From the NCBI RefSeq assembly GCF_007197995.1, contig NZ_VKKH01000009.1, positions 186,001-250,000 of the forward strand: a DNA stretch of 64,000 bases, given 5' to 3'. Source of the stretch: Aliiglaciecola sp. M165. GTDB lineage: Bacteria > Pseudomonadota > Gammaproteobacteria > Enterobacterales > Alteromonadaceae. Below are positions 10,104-17,264 of the stretch, in pieces. The position numbers and the translations under genes were made by a program. The stretch's first letter is position 1, and every line of letters begins with the position of its first letter. The notes beneath the pieces are model-generated. The model worked only from the letters and a program-made list of their open reading frames with translations. It was not told where the DNA came from and made no database searches.

Positions 10104-10739
10104 ATGAATAAAACCAAACGCCATGATATTCTGACACGGTTGCGCGATGACAACCCGCACCCGACAACAGAATTAAACTTTTCCTCACCATTTGAACTAC
10201 TAATAGCTGTGATCCTCTCTGCCCAGGCTACAGATGTCAGTGTCAACAAAGCCACCGACAAACTCTATCCTGTCGCCAACACCCCAGAATCAATTTTGGC
10301 GCTAGGCGTCGACTGCCTAAAGGAATACATTAAAACCATCGGCCTGTTTAATGCCAAGGCAGAAAATGTTATCAAAACCTGCCGCATCCTCGTTGAGCAA
10401 CACGGTTCAGTAGTGCCAGAAAACCGCGAAGCACTCGAAGCCCTGCCCGGTGTCGGTCGAAAAACTGCAAATGTGGTGCTCAATACCGCCTTTGGCTGGC
10501 CGACAATCGCCGTGGACACCCACATATTTCGCGTCTCCAATCGCACTAAATTAGCCATGGGAAAAAATGTTGATCAGGTGGAGCAGAAGCTGTTAAAAGT
10601 GGTTCCTGCCGAGTTTAAAGTCGATGTACACCACTGGCTGATTTTGCATGGGCGCTACACTTGCATTGCTCGCAAACCTCGTTGCGGCTCTTGTATTATT
10701 GAAGACTTGTGCGAGTTTAAAGAAAAGACTGAAGACTAA
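10104..10739 (+). CDS. nth: Endonuclease III, DNA glycosylase/AP lyase
   Basis: Removes oxidised pyrimidines in base excision repair; cytoplasmic. It has 211 residues, exactly the E. coli length. The helix-hairpin-helix LPGVGRKTANVV carries the catalytic lysine near residue 120, VDTHIFRVSNR the catalytic aspartate near 138, and C-x6-C-x2-C-x5-C (CIARKPRCGSCIIEDLC) is the 4Fe-4S site. GAGA precedes the ATG. The gene is intact, but its last 249 bases, from TTTGGCTGGC at 10491, recur in two broken copies at 12429 and 15047. Its 3-prime end may therefore have been renewed by incoming DNA. Confidence 0.97.
   Translation: MNKTKRHDILTRLRDDNPHPTTELNFSSPFELLIAVILSAQATDVSVNKATDKLYPVANTPESILALGVDCLKEYIKTIGLFNAKAENVIKTCRILVEQHGSVVPENREALEALPGVGRKTANVVLNTAFGWPTIAVDTHIFRVSNRTKLAMGKNVDQVEQKLLKVVPAEFKVDVHHWLILHGRYTCIARKPRCGSCIIEDLCEFKEKTED
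10491..10739 (+). repeat. Repeated 3-prime segment of nth, intact copy A
   Basis: This part of nth is the reference copy of a threefold direct repeat; B is at 12429 and C at 15047. All three begin with TTTGGCTGGCC. A and B differ at 10502, 10505 and 10508, are identical from 10509 to 10561, and with one mismatch at 10562 stay identical to 10591. About 18 further differences follow, nearly all at third codon positions. Confidence 0.9.
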
Positions 10740-10831
10740 ATGGGATCTGATTTAACTGCACGGAGCAATGCTGACATCAGAAAAATCGATAGCAACCGTC
10801 AATTTTATGTTGTTAAGTGAGTGCAAAGGGC

Positions 10832-11293
10832 TTACTTACAATTTCCTTGATAACCTGACACATGGGACTGGATGGCTTTCCATTTTCCGCTCATCTTGAT
10901 TAGCACATTTGTTGACACATAAGTAAAACAGTAGTCGCCTTTTTCATTCTTTCCCGATGCCCTACCTTGTCCAGCAACAATTGCCGTGTCGTTTTCAAAA
11001 ATATTCAATCGTTGGATATGGTATTCAAATTCATCGTGTGGCCAGGTGTAGGTTTTCAAAAAATTTAACTCTTGCGCTTTGAACGTGGTTTTTCCTTGTG
11101 GATCGACTATAACAAAATCTGGGTGGGTCAAATCGTCAAGTCCTGCTACATCTGAAGTTTTGTAGATAGCAGGCCAGATATGTTGTTTTAATTGTGTCAA
11201 ATATTCCACGTCATTCTCATAGGTTGTGCTGTCTGAGCTAGCATCAGCGCTTAACGAACTTAAAAAAAGGATTGAAAAAGTAAAAGCTTTCAT
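10832..11293 (-). CDS. Secreted NTF2/SnoaL-like protein
   Basis: About 153 residues from the preferred ATG at 11291-11293, which has GGAG eight bases upstream; a longer frame starts at 11323. Residues 1-18 form a signal peptide ending near SADA. The rest resembles the DUF4440/SnoaL NTF2-like fold: helical start (YLTQLKQHIWPAIYKTSDVAGLDDLTHPDFVIVDPQG) and a carboxy-terminal sheet with YVSTNVLIKMSGKWKAIQSHVS. Such domains bind small ligands or are enzymes; no specific function can be assigned. It lies on the opposite strand to nth, behind the LytTR gene in the same orientation, inside the first block between nth copies. Confidence 0.75.
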   Translation of the reverse strand: MKAFTFSILFLSSLSADASSDSTTYENDVEYLTQLKQHIWPAIYKTSDVAGLDDLTHPDFVIVDPQGKTTFKAQELNFLKTYTWPHDEFEYHIQRLNIFENDTAIVAGQGRASGKNEKGDYCFTYVSTNVLIKMSGKWKAIQSHVSGYQGNCK

Positions 11294-11387
11294 GACATGT
11301 CTCCAAGTTAGATTTGATAACAAGCTAACTGGAGAGGATCAGAAAACAAAGGTTTTTGTGACAAACCTATTGCTTGGCGTGATGAAT

Positions 11388-12281
11388 TTATTCGATGTGA
11401 GCCTGCTGCGTTATATCTAGTTTTCTCATTCTCACTAGGCGCTGTTTAAACCGCTTACCAACTGGCAGAAATGTACCGTCAATTAATGTAACACCAGGAC
11501 TTTGGCTACCCAATCCACTTACGCTGTCGATACATTTTACCTGGACGATATATTTTCTATGAATTTGAATAAAGCCCTGGTCTTCTAAAACGGAAAATAT
11601 CGATTTTAAGGTACTTCGATACAAATATTTTTCGCCAGCCAAGGACAGTTCTACGTAATTGCCAGCGCTGCTTATTAAAGAAATATCATTGATACCTATA
11701 ACTTGCTCTCGATTCCCTTTAGTGACCAATAGGGATTGTATTGGAGCACCTGAACTAGTTTTCTTTTGTCCATCTGGTTTAGTAATAGACAACTTTTTAT
11801 CTACGTTGGTATTGAATAAGGTGAAAGATAAAAGACTTGCATAGATCAGCAACGCCACTGGTATAAAATGAAAAGCCAGCTTCAATGTAGACTCAAGATC
11901 TAAATCCCAGATGAATGATTGCGCCGCCAATCCGAAGATTACAGTGAGGCAACCGATTACACTGTACCCTGTTAATCTTGCAGCAGTTCTTCCGAACAGG
12001 GTGGCTTTTATTATCCCTTGAGTAAGCACGGGGACAGCTAAAAACCAGAAAATAAGAACATCAAATGACCAGCGAAGCGATAAAAATAGTCCAAAATCAC
12101 TGTCTTGAACAACAGCGCTATGCATAACACAATAAAGTGTCAATACAATAAAGGCGCAAGCGGAAGTGCATAAATATTTGGCAAACATTCGCGCGCACGT
12201 CACTAAGCTGAGCGTGCTGATATGTTTTTCAGTCAATTCTTTTAGCGATTTACGATTATTCAGAATATAAGTTAACGTCAT
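11388..12281 (-). CDS. Membrane-anchored LytTR-domain transcription regulator
   Basis: Four hydrophobic segments in the amino-terminal half (around ACAFIVLTLYCVMH, FDVLIFWFLAVPVL, VIGCLTVIFGLAAQ and FHFIPVALLIYASLL) are followed by a LytTR DNA-binding domain over the last 110 residues, with INDISLISSAGNYVELSL and FIQIHRKYIV as typical elements. Membrane LytTR proteins usually control one neighbouring gene or operon. I prefer the ATG at 12279-12281, which has AGGA nine bases upstream; the open frame extends to an ATG at 12338. The only gene behind it in the same direction is the small secreted protein at 10832-11293, a possible target. Confidence 0.85.
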   Translation of the reverse strand: MTLTYILNNRKSLKELTEKHISTLSLVTCARMFAKYLCTSACAFIVLTLYCVMHSAVVQDSDFGLFLSLRWSFDVLIFWFLAVPVLTQGIIKATLFGRTAARLTGYSVIGCLTVIFGLAAQSFIWDLDLESTLKLAFHFIPVALLIYASLLSFTLFNTNVDKKLSITKPDGQKKTSSGAPIQSLLVTKGNREQVIGINDISLISSAGNYVELSLAGEKYLYRSTLKSIFSVLEDQGFIQIHRKYIVQVKCIDSVSGLGSQSPGVTLIDGTFLPVGKRFKQRLVRMRKLDITQQAHIE

Positions 12282-12428
12282 ACCGCATATTCCTGCTAGA
12301 CAATTGTTTCTTAGCCACGATTGTAATACATGAATCATGCATGTTTGAAGCTAATACCTTCAGACTTTCCGATAATGCCAAACCTAATAGCTCTTTTTCT
12401 CAATACGACGACTCTAGTATTCTTATCA

Positions 12429-12659
12429 TTTGGCTGGCCAACCATAGCCGTGGACACCCACATATTTCGCGTCTCCAATCGCACTAAATTAGCCATGGGC
12501 AAAAATGTTGATCAGGTGGAGCAGAAGCTATAAAAAGTTGTTCCGGCCGAGTTTAAAGTAGATGTACGCCATTGGTTAATTCTGCATGGGCGATACACTT
12601 GCATGGCGCGCAAGCCGCGCTGCGGCTCTTGTATTATTGAAGACTTGTGTGAGTTTTAG
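12429..12659 (+). pseudogene. 3-prime fragment of nth, copy B
   Basis: A 77-codon stretch that aligns without gaps to nth from 10491 (offset 1938). Frame and protein are almost fully kept (WPTIAVDTH, LAMGKNVDQVEQK, CGSCIIEDLCEF), but TTA is changed to TAA at 12531-12533 and the last residues end early at TAG 12657-12659. Differences from the intact gene are nearly all synonymous, so this fragment came from a working nth gene of a diverged lineage rather than from decay of a recent duplicate. The sequence before 12429 has no nth homology. A chance frame from 12330 runs into the fragment and is not regarded as a gene. Confidence 0.9.
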
Positions 12660-12891
12660 GATAAAACAGACTAGTTGAGATCAAAATACGGACGTTCGTT
12701 TTTAATTTCTCTAATCTCAGCTACTCAAACAAAGTAGCTGTAAAGCTAGCGACGTTTTACGTTTAACATGTTTCGACACATTCTGGTTTATCAGCTATAG
12801 ATCTTAAGATAAATAACTGAACAGACCTATTAGCAAACAAGATCCCTTCATCAGTTATATTTCAATAAATACTCTTAACTAAGGAAAAATC

Positions 12892-13767
12892 ATGGTTGTA
12901 GCCTTTTTTCAAAAACACAGAGTAATTTTGTTTCTAGTCGTATTTGCTTTACCAACCCGAGCAGAAACAGCTCTCCCTGACATCTGGGATGAGGCAATAG
13001 GTGGCGTAGATACGGTTTTTCTAGAAGAAATGACCGCAGGAGAAATTGCTCTTGCTTTACGAAGCGGTATGACGTCGGTAATCGTTGCAACAGGTGGAAT
13101 AGAGCAAAATGGACCAAATGTGGTAACGGGTAAACATAATTATGTGCTCAGAGCGACTACTGAGTCTATTGCTAGAAAGCACGGAAAAATGTTGATCTCA
13201 TCTATTGTTCAATTTGTTCCAGAAGGAAATATTACACCACCAAGTGGTCATATGAATTTCCCGGGTACAATCAGTATTAGTCAGAGTACCTTCATTGCAT
13301 TATTGTCTGATATCTGCAATAGCCTGCGTCAACATGGGTTCAAAAATATATTCTTAATAGGTGATAGCGGTGGCAATCAGGATGGAATGCAATTTGTAGC
13401 AGATTCTCTAAATTCAAGCTGGTGGAGTGAAACTGAACATGTGTTTTACATTCCTGAATATTACGCTGAAGATATCTGGAGCTATGATTACTTGAAAAAG
13501 TTGGGTTATGTGCAAAAGCCAGACATAAAAACTTCATTTAGAAATAACATACATACAGATTTGCACTATGAATCTATTATGTCAGTTATAAACCCAGATA
13601 CAGTGCGAGCCAGCTCGCGAATGAAAAACGGTAAGTTAGCCATTCATGGGGTAGAGTTCAAATCAATTGATGAGCTAGTAGAAGTAGGTAAATTATTGAC
13701 TGAATATCGAGCAAAAATAACTGTAAATGCAATGAAAAAGGCACTGAGTGGAACGCTAAAAAAATAA
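12892..13767 (+). CDS. Creatininase-family protein, exported, altered metal site
   Basis: 291 residues, with AAGGA six bases before the ATG. Residues 1-25 look like a signal peptide (hydrophobic VILFLVVFALP, cut after RAE or nearby). The remainder has the creatininase fold signature: VFLEEMTAGEIALALRSGMTSVIVATGGIEQNGPN near residue 43, SGHMNFPGTISIS near 122 and FLIGDSGGNQDG near 155. In characterised creatininases the first motif is EQHGPH with a following aspartate as metal ligand; here it is EQNGPN and GKHN. The metal site is therefore changed and the substrate unknown. It opens the second block between nth copies. Confidence 0.8.
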   Translation: MVVAFFQKHRVILFLVVFALPTRAETALPDIWDEAIGGVDTVFLEEMTAGEIALALRSGMTSVIVATGGIEQNGPNVVTGKHNYVLRATTESIARKHGKMLISSIVQFVPEGNITPPSGHMNFPGTISISQSTFIALLSDICNSLRQHGFKNIFLIGDSGGNQDGMQFVADSLNSSWWSETEHVFYIPEYYAEDIWSYDYLKKLGYVQKPDIKTSFRNNIHTDLHYESIMSVINPDTVRASSRMKNGKLAIHGVEFKSIDELVEVGKLLTEYRAKITVNAMKKALSGTLKK

Positions 13768-13877
13768 TTTATAAAAGTAACCTAAAAACAGCTATGACAG
13801 TAAAAAGCGGCTAACGATCGTTCAATGTCGTAAGCGACTGTTGATTTTCAATATGTTTTGCGGTGAGCCCATGTTGA

Positions 13878-14309
13878 TTATGTAATTGTGAAGCTTGCAG
13901 CCAGATTCCAAGCGACAAATATGAACATGAAGATCAATATCGCACTGCCAAATAAAAATATTCTAAATCTCATCGGAACAAAATTGCTACCAACATGGGC
14001 ATAAGCGTGAGCATATCGGCTCACTGCATACAAACAGGCCAGAACCATAGCAACCATGTCGACGGCATTGATCAAATAGATTACCAAGCAGAGAATATAA
14101 AACAAAACAGGGGTTTCAAATTGATTGGCGATATTGTTAGAAACTTTAACTACATCCTCAGGCCAAACCCTATTGTCCAACGAAGCCTTTTTGCGATCAA
14201 CTTCACCAGCTTTAACCGCTTTGGTCTTTCTCATACCAAGAATAATAAACAATGTTAGGGTTAGGAAAATCTGAGCCAATACTGGCCAAAAAATATAGTT
14301 TGGATGCAT
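13878..14309 (-). CDS. MAPEG family membrane protein
   Basis: About 143 residues with four hydrophobic segments. It matches the MAPEG family (eicosanoid/glutathione-metabolism type membrane proteins; bacterial members are mostly uncharacterised). Typical features are the polar stretch with VKVSNNIANQFETPVLFY near the second helix and ACLYAVSRYAHAYAHVGSN before the fourth. The preferred start is ATG at 14307-14309 with AAAGGG upstream; the frame extends eight codons further. It is divergent from the TetR-type gene and shares its operator region, so it is the likely regulated target. Confidence 0.85.
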   Translation of the reverse strand: MHPNYIFWPVLAQIFLTLTLFIILGMRKTKAVKAGEVDRKKASLDNRVWPEDVVKVSNNIANQFETPVLFYILCLVIYLINAVDMVAMVLACLYAVSRYAHAYAHVGSNFVPMRFRIFLFGSAILIFMFIFVAWNLAASFTIT

Positions 14310-14366
14310 GGAATACCCTTTAAAAATTATCATTAAACTTGGTTAGAATAATGAGGGATGCTAAAA

Positions 14367-14406
14367 TTGACAGTGTCAATATAGTGAATTAAATAGACGG
14401 TGTCAA
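14367..14406. promoter_or_regulatory. Two palindromic operators between MAPEG and tetR-type genes
   Basis: TTGACAGTGTCAA (14367-14379) is a perfect inverted repeat around a central base. TAGACGGTGTCAA (14394-14406) is a second, less perfect copy starting 27 bases later. TTGACA at 14367 with TAAATA at 14390-14395 (16-17 base spacer) also reads as a promoter toward the TetR gene, so a repressor bound here would shut its own promoter. This is the usual TetR autoregulation pattern; the binding itself is inferred. Confidence 0.6.
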
Positions 14407-14407
14407 T

Positions 14408-15025
14408 TTGAAGACGAATCTGAAACGTACAGCAGGCCAAAAACACGGAGACTTAAGGTCTGAGTTACTTCGCGAAGGATTAGAATTGCTTGATACGCAA
14501 GGAATAGAAGCGGTTACCATTCGTGCAATAGCGCGAAATGCAGGTGTAGCTCATTCGGCGCCTGCCAATCATTTCCCATCTAGACGGGCAATGCTAACAG
14601 CCATCGCCGCAATGATTTTTGCCGATTTAGCGGATCAAACCATAGAATCAGTAGCCGCAATAAAAAATAACCCAAGACAAGCTATTCAGGCGTTTGCAGA
14701 TACCTGCTTCAGATTTGCTTTTCGCACACCTAATCGTTATCAATTGCTTTGGCAACGCCAATTGATCGATCAAGATAATCCTGCTGTTGCGAAAGAAATG
14801 GATCGTATCTACTCAGCACTGCTTGCATCACTGCAACAAGAGAATATATGCCGTCGTGTTGATATTGATACTGATGCGATTGCTATCTGGTCAATGATTC
14901 ACGGCTACATAAGCATGAGATTAGACGGAAATCTTGTTGCCGCTGAAGATACAACAACTAGCCTGCCAAGACATAAAGCTATACTGTTGTCACTTATTGA
15001 CGGCATTTATCATAATCAAGATTAA
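14408..15025 (+). CDS. TetR family transcriptional regulator
   Basis: 205 residues. The amino-terminal TetR helix-turn-helix spans about residues 17-63 (LRSELLREGLELLDTQGIEAV, TIRAIARNAGVAHSAPANHFPSR), followed by an all-helical ligand/dimer domain with a TetR_C-like W-x-M-I-H-G-Y segment near residue 160. The longest frame starts with TTG at 14408, only 12 bases after the putative -10 box and just behind the second operator, so the message may be nearly leaderless; no Shine-Dalgarno sequence is seen. The next in-frame ATG would cut into the DNA-binding domain. Probable repressor of the divergent MAPEG gene and of itself. Confidence 0.88.
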   Translation: MKTNLKRTAGQKHGDLRSELLREGLELLDTQGIEAVTIRAIARNAGVAHSAPANHFPSRRAMLTAIAAMIFADLADQTIESVAAIKNNPRQAIQAFADTCFRFAFRTPNRYQLLWQRQLIDQDNPAVAKEMDRIYSALLASLQQENICRRVDIDTDAIAIWSMIHGYISMRLDGNLVAAEDTTTSLPRHKAILLSLIDGIYHNQD

Positions 15026-15046
15026 CCCCTGTCCATTTTCTAACGT

Positions 15047-15181
15047 TTTGGCTGGCCAACCATAGCCGTGGACACCCACATATTTCGCATTTCAAATCAC
15101 TCTAAACTGGCAATAGGTAAAACGATTAAAAGTCGCACCGGCAGAAGTTAAAATTGGTGTGAGTTTAACGGCAAGACTTAG
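15047..15181 (+). pseudogene. Decayed 3-prime fragment of nth, copy C
   Basis: Begins at the same base of nth as copies A and B (TTTGGCTGGCC). Its first 42 bases are identical to copy B and differ from A at three third positions. Beyond that it reads NHSKLAIGK in place of NRTKLAMGK, then has a deletion, then remnants of VVPAEFK (as VAPAEVK) and of the gene end. The most decayed of the three copies and the farthest from the intact gene. Confidence 0.85.
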
Positions 15182-15343
15182 TAGTCAACATTCTTTACAC
15201 TTCTTTTTGACACTTTACTAGGATGTTGATTTATATGGATATTATATTCGGCATGATTTGTGCTTTTTTTCTGCAGTTGAATAATCAAACATGGTTTGAG
15301 CATTCGCTATCTAATAATAATATTCACTTACACGGTAGTAAAT

Positions 15344-16042
15344 ATGAAGAAAAACTCCTTCGCGCTAATCGCAATTTTTGCTTTATCTGTTTTTTTGGGA
15401 AAAGCATCTGCCTCAATAATACTTGATCCGACGGTCCAGTTTTCAAATCTAGATAGTTCCGGAGACGGTATCTATGAAACATTCGAACCGGATCCATTCA
15501 ATAACACGGTTAACCCAGGTGTTCCAGGTAATGCGAGAATTAATAATTTGGAGTATCTACTCCCTGATTTGAGCTCATCAATTGTCCAAGAGGCATTGCT
15601 GAATATCTCTATTTTTTCTAACAATGTTTTCCACGAAACCCAGTTTAACGAAGATTCACATTTGCGAACTTTTGATATAAATGTTTATTTCGGAAACGGC
15701 GTGGCCGACGTAAGTGATGCAGATCAAAATGACAACGTTAAGATTACAAACGTTTCATACGTCGAAAATTTTATGGGTGACCCAAATCTTTTTTCTATCG
15801 ATTTTTCAGACTTCATCAACGCAAATAGAATGGCGCTTAGTGGCAGTTTTTTAGGCATTTCATTTGTGGGTCTTGAGACTGACGGTGGCGGTTGGGGGCC
15901 AAGTGTTGTGACTGCGACAGACTTTATTTCAGCGCCTCAGTTGTCATTAACGGTTAACCAAGTTAATGCCCCAACTACGCTATTGTTAATGTTACTAAGT
16001 CTATGTGTCATGCTTCCTACGATAAAGAGAGATAATCGCTAA
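15344..16042 (+). CDS. Putative sorted surface protein with APxTL (PEP-CTERM-like) tail
   Basis: 232 residues from the ATG at 15344 (a longer frame begins at 15296). A signal peptide covers about residues 1-24 (hydrophobic ALIAIFALSVFLGKASAS). The middle is Asn/Asp-rich and predicted beta-rich, without a recognised domain. The carboxy terminus is VNAPTTLLLMLLSLCVMLP followed by the basic KRDNR: a sorting motif, a hydrophobic helix and a positively charged end. That is the architecture of PEP-CTERM proteins, in the AP-x-TL variant seen in Alteromonadales. Such proteins are processed by an exosortase; none is in this window. It is the first gene after nth copy C. Confidence 0.65.
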   Translation: MKKNSFALIAIFALSVFLGKASASIILDPTVQFSNLDSSGDGIYETFEPDPFNNTVNPGVPGNARINNLEYLLPDLSSSIVQEALLNISIFSNNVFHETQFNEDSHLRTFDINVYFGNGVADVSDADQNDNVKITNVSYVENFMGDPNLFSIDFSDFINANRMALSGSFLGISFVGLETDGGGWGPSVVTATDFISAPQLSLTVNQVNAPTTLLLMLLSLCVMLPTIKRDNR

Positions 16043-16355
16043 ATAGAAGGTGTTAATTTGTCCTTGAATTTCACCATATAAATTTGCTGACTTGCGGTTG
16101 CGAGTATCATGACTAGTAACCGTAAGTAGCAAAAAACAGAGCGAATCAACCGATTTAGCGTTGACGTATTGTCATTATCTTTCGACTCCCCAGCAATCAC
16201 GTAGATTTTCACATTAGAGTCCTTAACTCGCTAGTTTCGCAAAGGCACCATCCATACGCTCCTATTGCTGTTAAAGCGCCTTCACACAAGTTTTCAGCAA
16301 ATTTTTAGCGATCATTCTGCATGCGTTTTAAGTACAAGAGATATACTGTATTTAT
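16043..16355. other. Intergenic region without recognised features
   Basis: About 310 bases with no convincing reading frame, RNA or strong terminator. It probably holds the promoter of the gene at 16356; no clear -35/-10 pair was identified. Confidence 0.4.
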
Positions 16356-17093
16356 ATGATGTGTCGGATGATAAAACCTTTAGTCGCAATCTTATTGTGC
16401 ATAACAGCAATTTCGAATGCCTATGCTAATTATGAACTAGGCTGTGACGACCCTGCATATCATAAGTATATGGAACAGAGATTCGTTCATTTCGAGTCAA
16501 AAAATCGTCGTTTATTTGCTGAAACGCTTCGCAACTATGAACAAAGCTTAGCGACAAGCAATAACCCTTACAGAGTGATTGGCGATTTAAGCAGACATCT
16601 TAAGTACAGCGCACAGTTCGACGCCATTGAAAAGGTCAATGCCAAAATTGATCATATTTTTGACCATGCAGAAGCGCTTAGTGCAGAGCAACAAATTGCT
16701 GGCGATGTGTTTGATCGCTTTAGTAGTGAATCACATGCAGTGGGTATAGCTCGAGCTTGGCTCGCATACCGACAAGGCAACTATGAACTAGCCTTTAAAG
16801 AGTTGTTGCAGTCGCTTGAAGTAAGCAACTCGGCGGTGTTGAGTGCGTTTGGTCCTGACGTCGAATTAATTCGCCGAATCTATCACGATGGGCACGTTGC
16901 GCCAGTGATTGCTTATATCAACAAAACTGAAGAATTTTGGACTGGCCGGCGCCCTGACAACCTGCGCTACGTTTGGCTCAAAATGATAAATGCTCAGTGT
17001 AAAATACAATTTGATTTCATTGATACAATCAAGGCGCTGGAGCTTGGTCTTAGTCTCATTGATGTCAATAACGGAAAAGGATTGAAGCGATAA
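16356..17093 (+). CDS. Exported protein of unknown function, helical
   Basis: 245 residues. A signal peptide near residues 1-24 (IKPLVAILLCITAISNAYA) is followed by a mostly helical protein. AWLAYRQGNYELAFKELLQSLEVS near residue 130 looks like a TPR-type helix pair; I recognise no family. An alternative start is the ATG at 16368, which gives a shorter and more typical signal peptide. No strong ribosome binding site is seen for either. It lies in the accessory stretch after the nth copies. Confidence 0.6.
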   Translation: MMCRMIKPLVAILLCITAISNAYANYELGCDDPAYHKYMEQRFVHFESKNRRLFAETLRNYEQSLATSNNPYRVIGDLSRHLKYSAQFDAIEKVNAKIDHIFDHAEALSAEQQIAGDVFDRFSSESHAVGIARAWLAYRQGNYELAFKELLQSLEVSNSAVLSAFGPDVELIRRIYHDGHVAPVIAYINKTEEFWTGRRPDNLRYVWLKMINAQCKIQFDFIDTIKALELGLSLIDVNNGKGLKR

Positions 17094-17264
17094 TTTAGTA
17101 ACACAATTATTTCTGCGTGCCGCCTTTAGTATTTGACCTAGCACTCATTTTTTAACATTTTGGATCTAGTTATTGGGTCGGCTAGTTTTTAGATAAGTAA
17201 CCTATACACTGCTATAATTTTATTTTGAGTCGCTCTTGTTTGTATCTGCGTAGGGGTTAAGTTT

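Noticed and set aside
12330-12533. 67-codon frame joining new sequence to nth residues
   Set aside because: A chance read-through into nth copy B that stops at its internal TAA.
15223-15426. 67-codon plus-strand frame before the APxTL-tailed protein
   Set aside because: Overlaps the signal peptide of the better-supported gene at 15344 in another frame.
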